This document shows positions 56,701-64,000 of a stretch of DNA of 64,000 nt, one piece after another. The stretch is taken from positions 4,105,326-4,169,325 of the forward strand of contig NZ_CP084098.1 of NCBI RefSeq assembly GCF_036345015.1, in the 5' to 3' direction. The DNA is from Cyanobacterium sp. Dongsha4 (lineage in GTDB: Bacteria > Cyanobacteriota > Cyanobacteriia > Cyanobacteriales > Cyanobacteriaceae). The notes under the pieces were generated by a model. That model did not search any database. It was not told the origin of the DNA and saw nothing but the letters and a program-made list of their open reading frames with translations. The position numbers and the translations under genes were made by a program. The first letter of the stretch is position 1; each line of letters opens with the position of its first letter.

Positions 56701-59479
56701 TCTTACCCCCACCTAGTAAGTCTCCGTTAGAGTCTTCTGCGGCATCAATATCATTCTGCAATACCAATATGGTGTCATCGTTATCATTTATAAGATTATT
56801 AGATATAGTTGCCGTATATTCCGTTCCGTTGTAGGTAAAAGTAAGGGTATCCCCTGCACTGATGGCGAACTCAATACCTAAAAAACTGGTATAGGCACCT
56901 TGAACGGGAATTGCTTTGGTTACATTTCCCAAAAATTTGTCACCAGTGACCTGAAGTGCCTCAAAGCTATTGGACAAATCAATGTTTAATGTTCCGTTAC
57001 TATCAACGGACAAAGTTCCAGTACGTCCAGTTGCTGATAAATTACCTTCACTGATGTTGAGTTCACCTGCGATCTCCAAATCTGTAATGTTAAGAATACC
57101 TGCCCCCATTTTTTTGAGGCTACCTTTACCTGTACCATCGGTTAAACCAGATTCATCGGTAATCGAGCCTGAAGCACTAGTGGTTGCCGAAAGAGTCCGT
57201 GTCGCATTCTCGCCAACATTTAGGTTCAGCGTATTATTACCTTGAATATATAAGAATTCTCCTGCCGCTTCTCCATCCCCAGCATCGTCCGTGCCACCAA
57301 GACCCCCTGTAACACTACCATTAGTCCCCAAATCACGGGTAGCAGATGCACTATCATCAATGGTAAGCGTTCCATTTTCCCGGACAAAAATCGCACCGCC
57401 TAATCCAGCACCACCACCACCGCCACCGCCTTTTAAAGATTGGGCTAACACATTCCCCCCGCCAGCGCCATCACCGCCGCCGAGACCGCCTTCGCCCCCT
57501 GTAGTGGGATTAGCAGTCCATTCACCTCCCTGACGGTAAACACCACCGCCACCGCCACCACCGCCATAGCCGCCCATGCCACCGTCGCCACCCTGACCAC
57601 TGCTAAATTTACCGTCGGCGTTGCCACCGCCGCCACCGCCGCCGCCAAAACCACCATCACCACCATCACCACCGCCTTTGATGCGATTAGACCAAGAATT
57701 ACCATCAGGTCCGCTAAACCCTTGACCATCATCGGTCCCGCCGCCACCGCCTCCAAAGTCACCACCAGGATTACCTGTCTGGCCAGTGACAAAAGTTCCA
57801 GCAACAGGGTCATTTAAACCCGCAAATGGGGTACTAACACCTCCATTATCTCCGCCTCCCGTTCCGCCACCAAAGGCAACCACAAGTCCAATAAAATCTC
57901 CATTGGCATCCCGAACAGGATCACCGTTGACATCAATGAGGCGGCGATCGCCATTGATGTCAATTCCCATACTATCTATGAAAATATCCGTGCCATTCTG
58001 GGAAACTTTAACTAACGGACGAGTAGTATTTGCCGACACACCATAGTCAGGACGCAAAGCGATTTGCAGTTGAATTGTAGTTAACTGCCCGTCAAGAATC
58101 AGAAAACCACTGGCATCAACTTCAATGGGCTGGTGATCTGTACTTACTAAAAAAGGAACAGTTACTTCAGTATTATTAACTGTAATTGTGGTGGTTGACT
58201 GACCACCACCTGCGGCTCCCGACTGCAGCAAGTCAGTACCTACATCTAATGTAGCTGTCTGACCATCATCAGTACCCAGCAACCCGCCGCCGCCACCACC
58301 ATGATCCTCACCGTCTACATTATCATCCCCGTTAGCACCGTCACCGCCCATGCCACCACCACCACCGCCTCCGACACTGCCGCTGGCTCCTGCACCACCA
58401 TCACCTCCGATTGCGGAATAGTCTGCAAAAGTGACATCTTTGAGGGTTAAATCCCCGTTATGGTTGACGAAGATTGCGCCGCCGCCTCCCATTCCGCCAC
58501 CACCGCCATTTTTACCACCATCACCTCCCTTGGCAGTACCCCCCGTTAACTGAAGGCCTTCGAGGGTAACTTGAGAACGCTGAGTTCCCTCAAGTGCCCC
58601 CACAAAAAAGAGACGAGTGGCACTAGTCCCATCAATAATGACATCAGGGCTACCATCGTCGTTGAGATCGCCATCAATAGTTACATTTTTATCGAGAAGC
58701 AGATGCCCTAGATCTGCATCAAGAGTAATGGTTGTTGCACCTGTGAAAATCGACTCATCAAAGGTGATAGTCCCATTGTCAGCAATTTCTTGGATCGCAT
58801 CGCGCAGTGATATGCTTCCATCGAGAACATTTCCATCAGTGACATCAATATTGGTGTTAACTACCAGAGATGTGGGTGTCCCATTCAACAAACGAGAATA
58901 ATTCCTTAGGCTTAAAGCCTCTGTCTCAATCAAACCAGTGGACTCTTCGAGTTGCCAATCAGCAGTCACATTCTCAGCAACCAAGGATGTTGCCTTACCG
59001 GCATTACCAGTCAAATTATTCGATGCAGCAACATCAGTCCCCGTTAGTTCTGCAAAACGTTGAATAAAGGCTTGATCAGCTTCCGCAGCAACGTTACAGC
59101 CATAAAGTAAAATATCGCCATTTTCCGCAAAAGATTCTCCCCATTGGGCAAGAATTTGAGCATGGGAATCCAATGAGGATTCTGACAGTACTTTGTTTCC
59201 CAACTGAATTTCTCCCACAGAACCATGAGAGAATAAATGCAACGCTTCTAAACCTTTGTATTTTGCCAAAATAGCACTAATTTGAGTCAAACTATCAACT
59301 TGGGCATCTAAGACATAAATCTCTGTAGTGTTATCAAGCTCGTCAATAATTACTTGAGGATCGACAATCTGACTATCGATGATAACCAAAGATTTCTCCG
59401 TTCTTAAAGACCTTTCTACTGTGGTTATAAAATCAACATCAAAAGTAGAAGTTATTTTCAAGTTGGATAAGTCTGACAT
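53783..59479 (-). CDS. giant RTX exoprotein with N-terminal DUF4347, Ig-like, Calx-beta and RTX repeats
   Basis: 1898 aa from the ATG at 59479 (a TTG at 59485 is in frame). Order: DUF4347 (about 24-180, with [11 protein letters not shown] His85 and [11 protein letters not shown] Cys128); a beta-helix broken by two Gly-rich tracts (about 310-400 and 570-700); two Ig-like repeats beginning [12 protein letters not shown]; two Calx-beta domains, each ending in DDD; 13 RTX nonapeptides; and a C-terminal domain ending [12 protein letters not shown] repeats bind calcium outside the cell and usually signal type I secretion. No secretion genes are nearby. A HlyC-like gene lies 84 bp upstream, the same order as hlyC-hlyA. 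The DNA looks more GC-rich than most neighbours. Confidence 0.9.
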   Translation of the reverse strand: MSDLSNLKITSTFDVDFITTVERSLRTEKSLVIIDSQIVDPQVIIDELDNTTEIYVLDAQVDSLTQISAILAKYKGLEALHLFSHGSVGEIQLGNKVLSESSLDSHAQILAQWGESFAENGDILLYGCNVAAEADQAFIQRFAELTGTDVAASNNLTGNAGKATSLVAENVTADWQLEESTGLIETEALSLRNYSRLLNGTPTSLVVNTNIDVTDGNVLDGSISLRDAIQEIADNGTITFDESIFTGATTITLDADLGHLLLDKNVTIDGDLNDDGSPDVIIDGTSATRLFFVGALEGTQRSQVTLEGLQLTGGTAKGGDGGKNGGGGGMGGGGAIFVNHNGDLTLKDVTFADYSAIGGDGGAGASGSVGGGGGGGMGGDGANGDDNVDGEDHGGGGGGLLGTDDGQTATLDVGTDLLQSGAAGGGQSTTTITVNNTEVTVPFLVSTDHQPIEVDASGFLILDGQLTTIQLQIALRPDYGVSANTTRPLVKVSQNGTDIFIDSMGIDINGDRRLIDVNGDPVRDANGDFIGLVVAFGGGTGGGDNGGVSTPFAGLNDPVAGTFVTGQTGNPGGDFGGGGGGTDDGQGFSGPDGNSWSNRIKGGGDGGDGGFGGGGGGGGNADGKFSSGQGGDGGMGGYGGGGGGGGVYRQGGEWTANPTTGGEGGLGGGDGAGGGNVLAQSLKGGGGGGGAGLGGAIFVRENGTLTIDDSASATRDLGTNGSVTGGLGGTDDAGDGEAAGEFLYIQGNNTLNLNVGENATRTLSATTSASGSITDESGLTDGTGKGSLKKMGAGILNITDLEIAGELNISEGNLSATGRTGTLSVDSNGTLNIDLSNSFEALQVTGDKFLGNVTKAIPVQGAYTSFLGIEFAISAGDTLTFTYNGTEYTATISNNLINDNDDTILVLQNDIDAAEDSNGDLLGGGKIIVHSIGRDIVLQVDDTNGDAATDTLLGGQFTDNDGSFNISASSNIAAYAGRSSFVTLTDVQGAVSQGDTLFFKYNDTDYTATIGSIPVNPSEADLLTVINTAISEADNGGALGADKVIASFDGNDLILTSAQVTDTLINVVFEDVDGFDITLAGNLDITLASGFTPSLNDTFTIVDNAPGNLISGTFAGKLEGSTFNVGNLGMKITYAGGTDGNDIVLTVVPAVIGPAAPSTPDLLAASDTGSSNTDNITSDNTPSFSGTGENGATVTLFADANNNDVVDNDETIGSGIVTNGSWSITTSSNLVDGTYSVKAIQTDTNNNSSDASSPVSVTVDTTAPASPSTPDLLASSDTGASNTDNITNDTTPTFTGTAEANSTVTLFSSVDGNIGTTNADGSGNWTITASSSLTVGNHNITATATDVAGNISVPSSALPITISTVPTVTLSSSGSPLAENGGVATVTVTLSNVAIDPVTVNLGFTGTATGGGTDYTASGTQIVIPVGSTTGNITVTGNDDLLDEVNETVIVDITGVTNGTENGTQQQTLTITDDDPAPTISINDVTVNEGDIATFTVTLSAPSGQVVSVNYATADNTATASNDYTSKVGTLSFARGDTTKMVTVSTTEDVLDEVNETFFVNLSGAINATIADNQGVGTINDDDQPPLDPNATIINIMNNLISVDSKGNNYTLTGTRNNVMGDRTAPNDIDASNLSTGKLLINLASLSSTIRIDDGSNGSFDRTIGTRYFYTGTVSGGDGDDTLLGQSGDNTLIGGGGNDSIDGDRGDDSLTGGIGDDILIGGIGNDSLEGGDDDDTLTGGSGNDSLTGDAGNDNLNGGSGNDTLIGGDGNDTLTGGLGADTLTGGNGNDTFIYNNLNESSLTYGIDTITDFANATDTLSLPRGIRTITWNDGNSPVAISALTTTAMTSLFRSQRVGVNDYIFFTVTGDSNTYLAINGGSSSFSSSLDAIIAFNNPNFS
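54104..54454 (-). repeat. 13 tandem RTX nonapeptide repeats (27-bp units)
   Basis: Thirteen consecutive nine-residue units of the GGxGxDxLx type, for example [18 protein letters not shown] and GGLGADTLT, encoded in 27-bp steps without interruption. They form a calcium-binding parallel beta-roll. One unit reads GGDDDDTLT and others begin GQ or GD, so a few are imperfect. Confidence 0.95.
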
Positions 59480-59563
59480 AATCAATATTTATAGTTGAGT
59501 CTTTATATTTGTTTACAATAGCAATAGTTATTTTGTAAGTTGTGGGAATTCTAGCACATGAAG

Positions 59564-60094
59564 CTAGTTATCGCCTAAAATTTCAATCTGAAAATCTGTC
59601 TTCGGACGGTAAACCCCGGGCAACTGTAGCTTATAGCTGACTAAGCTAACACCTTCCGCCGTTTGACGTTTCCAGTAAACCACTTCGGACTGAGAATGCA
59701 ACGCTCGTGTAACTTTGACTTGATGTCTAAGAACGTTACTCGACAGGGCTCGGTTTGCCATGACAATGACGCAGGGCCCCGCTAAACATTCTTCGTAGGT
59801 AAGTAAGCGGCTATTTTCAATCCAGATTTGAGCAACTTCGTGGGATGTTAAAGCCCAAGCCTGATAGCCAACAATTTGCTCCTCAAGAACACTGAAAAAA
59901 TAATGATTGCGTAAAATTTGCCCTTTAAGCGTGTCCACCCACATCCCGAAAGGATAGTTAGAAAAAGGCGGCTCTTGAGACAAAAACAGCGAAGCAGCAC
60001 CCAATGCTTGCATCGGGTTACGATGCCGAATTAATCTAATCTTCTGATTTAGACTTGATTTTTTCACCTTAATATACCCATCCAGTTTATCCAC
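59564..60094 (-). CDS. HlyC-like toxin-activating acyltransferase homologue lacking the catalytic His
   Basis: 176 aa, GTG start. Residues 27-95 align by eye without gaps to HlyC: PMQALGAASLFLSQEPPFSN, YPFGMWVD, and IVGYQAWALTSHEVAQIWI mirror HlyC's LG..SWLW..SPLHRNWP and PVAYCSWANLSLENEIKYL. HlyC moves an acyl chain from acyl-ACP to lysines of the RTX toxin. Here the active-site His is Phe44 and the later Asp region reads CVIVMANRAL, so neither catalytic residue is seen. It precedes the RTX gene by 84 bp on the same strand and is probably co-transcribed. It may be an inactive adaptor or a variant enzyme. Confidence 0.75.
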   Translation of the reverse strand: MDKLDGYIKVKKSSLNQKIRLIRHRNPMQALGAASLFLSQEPPFSNYPFGMWVDTLKGQILRNHYFFSVLEEQIVGYQAWALTSHEVAQIWIENSRLLTYEECLAGPCVIVMANRALSSNVLRHQVKVTRALHSQSEVVYWKRQTAEGVSLVSYKLQLPGVYRPKTDFQIEILGDN

Positions 60095-60396
60095 AAAAGA
60101 ATTATTCGATTAATATTTAAGCTAGTGGTAAGTTTTTCTTGGGTGACTGACTCCCATTCTTGCGAACATACCCAAAATATCCAGTAAAACTGGACAAGAT
60201 GTAACAAATTTTAATAAACATCTCCAAAGTAATATATATAGAAATAAAAAATTCCTATAATCTTATTAATTTTTGCATACCTTACGATACTATTTATTAT
60301 GCTATTTGTGGTTTTGACTCAGCGAGGACAATTTTTACCTTAGCAAGTAATTGAGACGATTTGCTCACCTTTTACAACTCCATTAGATAGGCTTGT
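60095..60396. other. intergenic stretch between desaturase and HlyC-like genes
   Basis: 302 bp, AT-rich, no open frame of note. It likely contains the promoter for the HlyC-like/RTX unit and the end of the desaturase transcript. No hairpin with a T run was found. Confidence 0.45.
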
Positions 60397-61275
60397 CTAG
60401 GTTGGTTGCTTAACATTGTAAACCCAACCCAACTTTTCCATTAGCCAAATTGCAGCATAGCCACTATCAAGTTGCCAAGGTTTTATTCCAAACTTAGCAG
60501 AGTATTGGAAGGCATGATGATTATTATGCCAGCCTTCACCAAAAGCGGGGATCGCCAACCAAAAGTTGTTTCGGCTATTGTCTCCAGTATTATAATCTTG
60601 ATTACCGAAAGTGTGACAAACGGAGTTAATACTCCAAATGATTTGATTACCAATAAAGATACGGACAAAGCCTCCCCAAAGAACACCATTGATGAAACCT
60701 AAGTATGAGCCTTCTATTAAACCGACGAAAAGACCTGGCAGAAGTAATCCTAGAAGCATCCAGAGAGGGTAAGTACGGTTAATCACTTTTAAGGTTGGGT
60801 TTCGGAGTAAGTCTTTGGCATAGACTGAAGGAATGGGGACGTCGTGACAGACAACCCAATTGAAATGACCATGCCAGAAACTGCGCAACTGACTCCATCG
60901 ATTGGCAACATTTGATGTTGGGGAATGGGGATCTCCAGACTTATCACTTAGTTCGTGGTGTCTGCGATGAATACATACCCAATAAATTAATGAACTTTGT
61001 CCTGCCATCGAACCAGCAACTGCCATGAGCACCTGCAACCAAGGTTTTGCATCAAAGGCTCGATGGGTAAAATGGCGGTGAAAGCCGACGGAGATACCTA
61101 ATCCGCCAGTCAAAATCCACATTCCTAACCATACGCCTAATTCTAATCCTGAAATTGGATAAATAATTGTTAAACAGAATGCGGTGATAGTTGCTAAACA
61201 GGGAATGACAGTCCAGAAAATAAAATGACTATATTGTGGACTAGTGACACGGTGCGCGGGAATTACTTTTTGCAT
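60397..61275 (-). CDS. desC: fatty acid desaturase, delta-9 (DesC-type)
   Basis: 292 aa from the ATG at 61275: an AAGAGG ribosome-binding site sits 9 bases before it but directly touches the other candidate ATG at 61284. Histidine boxes are HRHFTH (66-71), HRRHH (103-107) and HNNHH near the C-terminus, and the protein has four or so membrane helices. DesC introduces the first double bond into stearoyl or palmitoyl chains of membrane lipids. Several DesC paralogues exist in cyanobacteria, so whether this is the housekeeping one is open; its place between the RTX/HlyC-like genes and an ACP gene is notable. Confidence 0.9.
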   Translation of the reverse strand: MQKVIPAHRVTSPQYSHFIFWTVIPCLATITAFCLTIIYPISGLELGVWLGMWILTGGLGISVGFHRHFTHRAFDAKPWLQVLMAVAGSMAGQSSLIYWVCIHRRHHELSDKSGDPHSPTSNVANRWSQLRSFWHGHFNWVVCHDVPIPSVYAKDLLRNPTLKVINRTYPLWMLLGLLLPGLFVGLIEGSYLGFINGVLWGGFVRIFIGNQIIWSINSVCHTFGNQDYNTGDNSRNNFWLAIPAFGEGWHNNHHAFQYSAKFGIKPWQLDSGYAAIWLMEKLGWVYNVKQPT

Positions 61276-61705
61276 CTTTAACATCCTCTTATCTTGTTTT
61301 TTCTGAAATTAAGGGGCTAAACGTCCCTTGTCAAATATTCTTTACTGACAGCGATGAATTCGTCACTGAAGAGTAGCTAATCAATTACATAATAAGCATT
61401 TTACCCATTTTGGGTGTACTTGGTGGTCAAGTGTGGGAATAATGTACGAGTTCCAAATTTTATATCGCTCGGATTAAGAAGTGTTAAACCTGGGTATTAT
61501 TTACTTCGCTTATCATTAGCTTATACACCATTTGCTGTACTTTCCTAAACTGAATGACATTAACTGTATAATATGAATTAGTCATAAATTTGACAATATA
61601 AAATAAATTTTTGCAAAACATTCACTTTAAACTTGCAAAATACTGAGTTCGGATCAACTCCAAATAACAGCTTTCGTTTTACCTTTAATGGTTATATTTA
61701 TTCTT
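61276..61705. other. divergent promoter region of desC and the ACP gene
   Basis: 430 bp without a gene, except for six optional extra codons of the ACP frame (ATG 61688). Holds a CTGAGTTC motif at 61643-61650 and the desC ribosome-binding site. No riboswitch or terminator recognised. Confidence 0.5.
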
Positions 61706-61939
61706 ATGAATCAAGAAATATTTGATAAAGTAAAAAAAATAGTAGTAGAAAGATTAGCCGTTAATCCTAGTGAAGTAACCCCTAATACAAATTTTGCTAA
61801 TGACTTAGGAGCAGATTCTCTTAATATCGTGGAATTAGTTATGGCTTTAGAAGAACAATTTGGTGTCGAATTTACAGAGGAAGCCGCCGAAACCATTGAC
61901 ACTGTGGGGAAAGCTGTCGAATACATCGAAAGTCAATAG
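61706..61939 (+). CDS. acpP: acyl carrier protein
   Basis: 77 aa from the ATG at 61706 (MNQEIFDKVKKIVVERLAV); an upstream ATG at 61688 would add a non-conserved hydrophobic hexapeptide. The phosphopantetheine site is Ser38 in NDLGADSLNIVELVMALEE, followed by the acidic helix of ACPs. It carries growing acyl chains in fatty acid synthesis and is the acyl donor for lipid A, lipoate and HlyC-type acylation. fabF, its usual neighbour, is not downstream; a tRNA-Ala gene is. It could be the main AcpP or an extra copy. Confidence 0.95.
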   Translation: MNQEIFDKVKKIVVERLAVNPSEVTPNTNFANDLGADSLNIVELVMALEEQFGVEFTEEAAETIDTVGKAVEYIESQ

Positions 61940-62153
61940 AGTATGGGCTTACATGACTAGGTCTTTGAGTTTAATTTAAAATGCTTAGCCTAATCATCGA
62001 TTTTAGTGAAAAGATTTTGGTGTTTAGTCGTTCTCAAGTTATTCTTGATTGCTACTGAAACCCTATCTCAGCATTTTGAACCAAATACGGTTCTTATACT
62101 CATTACTCCCTCTAACTAGTTATTTTTCAACTAGGTAAAAGGTCTGATTTAAC

Positions 62154-62226
62154 TGGAGCATAGGGGATTCGAACCCCTGACCTCTGCGGTGCGATCGCAG
62201 CACTCTACCAACTGAGCTAATGCCCC
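62154..62226 (-). tRNA. tRNA-Ala (CGC)
   Basis: 73-nt cloverleaf on the minus strand. Acceptor GGGGCAT/ATGCTCC contains the G3-U70 pair that defines alanine tRNAs. Anticodon stem CTGCG/CGCAG encloses loop ATCGCAC, anticodon CGC; T arm AGGGG-TTCGAAT-CCCCT; discriminator A; no encoded CCA. A HIP1 octamer (62191-62198) spans the anticodon stem and loop. Confidence 0.94.
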
Positions 62227-62240
62227 GAATCAACCTTTTA

Positions 62241-62951
62241 TTATAACGTAAAACTGGCATTCATAGTATCATTGATCCAATCTAAATCTAATTGCATCAG
62301 ATTATCTACGCACCAATTAGCTTGTCGTTGTAACAGATGTAAGGGATAGGTGTTTGCCACTCCTGCCACTGCCATACCAGCTTTTTTTCCAGCTTCGATT
62401 CCTGCAGGGGTATCTTCAATGACCAAACATTCTGATGGTTTTAATTCTAGGGAGGGATTTTGTTGATTGAGTTTTTCCAAGGCGAGTAAGTAACCATCTC
62501 CAGAAGGCTTACTGGTTTTGATGTCATCCCCTGCCACAATTACGGAGAAGTATTGACGAATATTCATTCTTTCTAATATATATTCTGTTTCTGTGCGTAA
62601 TGCCCCTGTAACTATTCCGAGAGATAAATGACGAGATTGTAATGATAAAATAAATTCAGTGATGCGATCGCAACTTGGTAATTTCTCCATTTCTTCAAGA
62701 ATTTGCCGATAATCTTCAGCTTTTTTTTGAATCAGTTTTTCTAAATATTCTTCACTGATAACTCTACCTCTCGCTTCTAATATATCTCTAATACAGGTGC
62801 GATCGCTTCTTCCTAGGCAAAATTTCTGATATTGATTACCCGATGGCGGTAAATTTTCCCTCAACAATAACCCATCAATTAATCTTTGGTGAATTACCTC
62901 ATCATTGATAATAACCCCATTAAAATCAAACAGAATCGCTTTCAACACCAT
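62241..62951 (-). CDS. HAD-superfamily phosphatase (beta-phosphoglucomutase-like) with Asn in motif I
   Basis: 236 aa. Motif I is LFDFNGVI: the nucleophile Asp is present, but the second Asp of DxD is Asn. Motif II VTGALRTE, Lys in KTSKPSGDGY and motif IV CLVIEDTPAGIEAGKKAGM are intact, and the helical cap between residues 20 and 85 is that of subfamily I. The second Asp normally acts as acid/base, so activity or specificity may differ. Known substrates of relatives are small sugar phosphates. The gene is 14 bp from the tRNA-Ala gene, same strand. Confidence 0.88.
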   Translation of the reverse strand: MVLKAILFDFNGVIINDEVIHQRLIDGLLLRENLPPSGNQYQKFCLGRSDRTCIRDILEARGRVISEEYLEKLIQKKAEDYRQILEEMEKLPSCDRITEFILSLQSRHLSLGIVTGALRTETEYILERMNIRQYFSVIVAGDDIKTSKPSGDGYLLALEKLNQQNPSLELKPSECLVIEDTPAGIEAGKKAGMAVAGVANTYPLHLLQRQANWCVDNLMQLDLDWINDTMNASFTL

Positions 62952-63070
62952 ACAATAACCCCTTAAAACATCGATTAATAAAACCTAAACACTTACATCA
63001 CTACAATTAATTATAATAACCTGAGTTCATGATAAATTTTTCTGATTATGGTCAAAAAAAGGGTGCTCGT

Positions 63071-64000
63071 TTATAATAAAGCACCTCCACAACTAGAACC
63101 ACTCCCTGCGGTACAACCATAACAATAATCTTCTGTTCTGATTTGAGAAATTAGATCTAAACTATTGCTATCTAAAATATCATCTAAAGTTAGTTTTTTT
63201 CCTAGATGATTGACAGCATTAAGACTGCTCATTTGATTAAAATCACAATCATAAATATTTCCTAAATAGTCAATAGATAATTGATTTCTACACATTAAAA
63301 AAGGTAAAGTAGCACTATTAAAATTAGCTTCTAAAAATCTTAAATAATCCTGTGTTAAATTAAATTTATCTAAGTAAAATTTAGTTCTTCCAATGGGTAA
63401 ATTGGTAATAGTGAATAAATTATTGAACTTAATTTGAAAATTATCTTTTAAATATTTTTTATAATCTTGTTCTAAATTATCTTGTCTAGGAGTTAAATTA
63501 AATTTTTTTTCCTGCGGTAAAATAGGATTATAAACTAAGTCTAAAATTAAGTTAGGATCATAACCATAACCTAACTGATTTAGCTTTTGTAAGGCTAATA
63601 CCGACTGATTATAAACTCCATTACCTCTTTGCTTATCAACATTATCCTCTAAATAACAAGGTAAAGATGCAACAACTCTTAATTGATTGTTAGTAAAATA
63701 TTCAGGTAAATACTCATAATTATTTTCAAAAAATATGGTTAAATTAGTTCTTACTATTACTTCTTTATTTAACTTTCTCGCTACTTTCACTATCTCGGCA
63801 AAGCCATAATTCATTTCTGGAGCTCCTCCCGTTAAATCAACTGTTTTTATTTGGGGGAAAAGTTCGATAATTTTTAATATTTTTTGACAGGCTATTTCAT
63901 TTAATTCCTCTGTCCTTTTTGGTGATGCTTCTACATGACAATGAGTACAACTAAGATTACACTTTCTACCTAAATTAATTTGTAAAACACTAATTTTCTC
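63071..64000 (-). CDS. arsS: arsenosugar biosynthesis radical SAM protein ArsS (5' end beyond window)
   Basis: Partial: at least 309 codons, with the start to the right of the window edge. Near the edge the frame has the radical-SAM cluster motif CNLSCTHC (CxxxCxxC), then TVDLTGGAPEMNYGF. The C-terminal half is the ArsS domain (DUF3641): NLFTITNLPIGRTKFYLDKF, PFLMCRNQLSIDYLGNIYDC, DFNQMSS, and the tail CYGCTAGSGSSCGGALL. ArsS adds a 5'-deoxyadenosyl group to dimethylarsinous acid, the entry to arsenosugars, and depends on ArsM for its substrate. In many genomes arsM and arsS are adjacent; here the ArsM-like gene is 34 kb away. Cys, not selenocysteine, in the tail. Confidence 0.93.
   Translation of the reverse strand, partial: EKISVLQINLGRKCNLSCTHCHVEASPKRTEELNEIACQKILKIIELFPQIKTVDLTGGAPEMNYGFAEIVKVARKLNKEVIVRTNLTIFFENNYEYLPEYFTNNQLRVVASLPCYLEDNVDKQRGNGVYNQSVLALQKLNQLGYGYDPNLILDLVYNPILPQEKKFNLTPRQDNLEQDYKKYLKDNFQIKFNNLFTITNLPIGRTKFYLDKFNLTQDYLRFLEANFNSATLPFLMCRNQLSIDYLGNIYDCDFNQMSSLNAVNHLGKKLTLDDILDSNSLDLISQIRTEDYCYGCTAGSGSSCGGALL

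Noticed and set aside
54132-58901. Many long antisense frames across the RTX gene
   Set aside because: They are Pro/Ser/Val-rich reversals of Gly/Asp-rich repeats; the minus-strand reading has clear domains and signals.

Overview
The window looks like chromosome from a unicellular, AT-rich cyanobacterium. Direct signs are phosphoribulokinase, a CrtD-type carotenoid desaturase, a menC-type o-succinylbenzoate synthase, a PatA-like regulator, SmpB and ACP of cyanobacterial type, and the HIP1 octamer GCGATCGC scattered through genes and gaps. The AT-rich intergenic DNA and gene content would fit a Cyanobacterium/Geminocystis-like lineage, but that placement is inference. There is no phage, CRISPR array, rRNA operon or intact transposase.

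Layout. 0.1-4 kb: a DUF1537 sugar-acid kinase and three tandem AIM24/TIGR00266 paralogues. 4.2-14.1 kb: a two-partner secretion pair, a 2669-aa exoprotein with an FHA-type secretion domain and a C-terminal CHAT protease domain, followed by its TpsB/ShlB-type transporter. 14-23 kb: a coiled-coil protein, aat, pflB, a 1.2-kb gene-free stretch holding a MITE-like element with target-site duplication, cbiT, smpB and small proteins. 23.7-33.9 kb: crtD, prk, a VanY-type peptidase, an ArsM-like methyltransferase, an HtrA-type protease, an oligopeptide-binding lipoprotein and cobO. 33.9-36.4 kb: arsJ with its dedicated GAPDH (arsenate detoxification). 36.7-45.1 kb: a 58-aa zinc-ribbon gene, an atypical response regulator, cbiA, a degenerate Nudix-like protein, menC, a DprA-like protein, tRNA-Val and a PatA-like/REC-GGDEF operon. 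45.2-53.5 kb: a DUF39 homocysteine-biosynthesis protein, a FutA-like iron-binding protein, an SGNH hydrolase, a PP2C-type sensor phosphatase, dapL and a methyltransferase. 53.8-62 kb: a 1898-aa DUF4347/Calx-beta/RTX exoprotein, a HlyC-like acyltransferase homologue immediately upstream in the same direction, then a DesC-type desaturase and, divergently, a stand-alone acyl carrier protein. 62-64 kb: tRNA-Ala, a HAD phosphatase, and arsS running off the right edge.

Two themes stand out. First, surface biology: two giant secreted proteins, each with a His-Gly...Cys module (CHAT in one, DUF4347 in the other), and each beside a plausible dedicated helper (TpsB; HlyC-like protein). The RTX locus also has a desaturase and an ACP next door, the kind of genes an acylated-RTX system would use, but the HlyC-like protein lacks the known catalytic His. 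Second, arsenic: an ArsM-like methyltransferase, GAPDH/ArsJ and ArsS are spread over 35 kb and together suggest both arsenate export and arsenosugar synthesis. Cobalamin genes (cbiT, cobO, cbiA) are also dispersed rather than clustered. Short intergenic repeats (CTGAGTTC motif, GAGTTCG heptamers, 8-9 bp hairpin palindromes) recur across the window.
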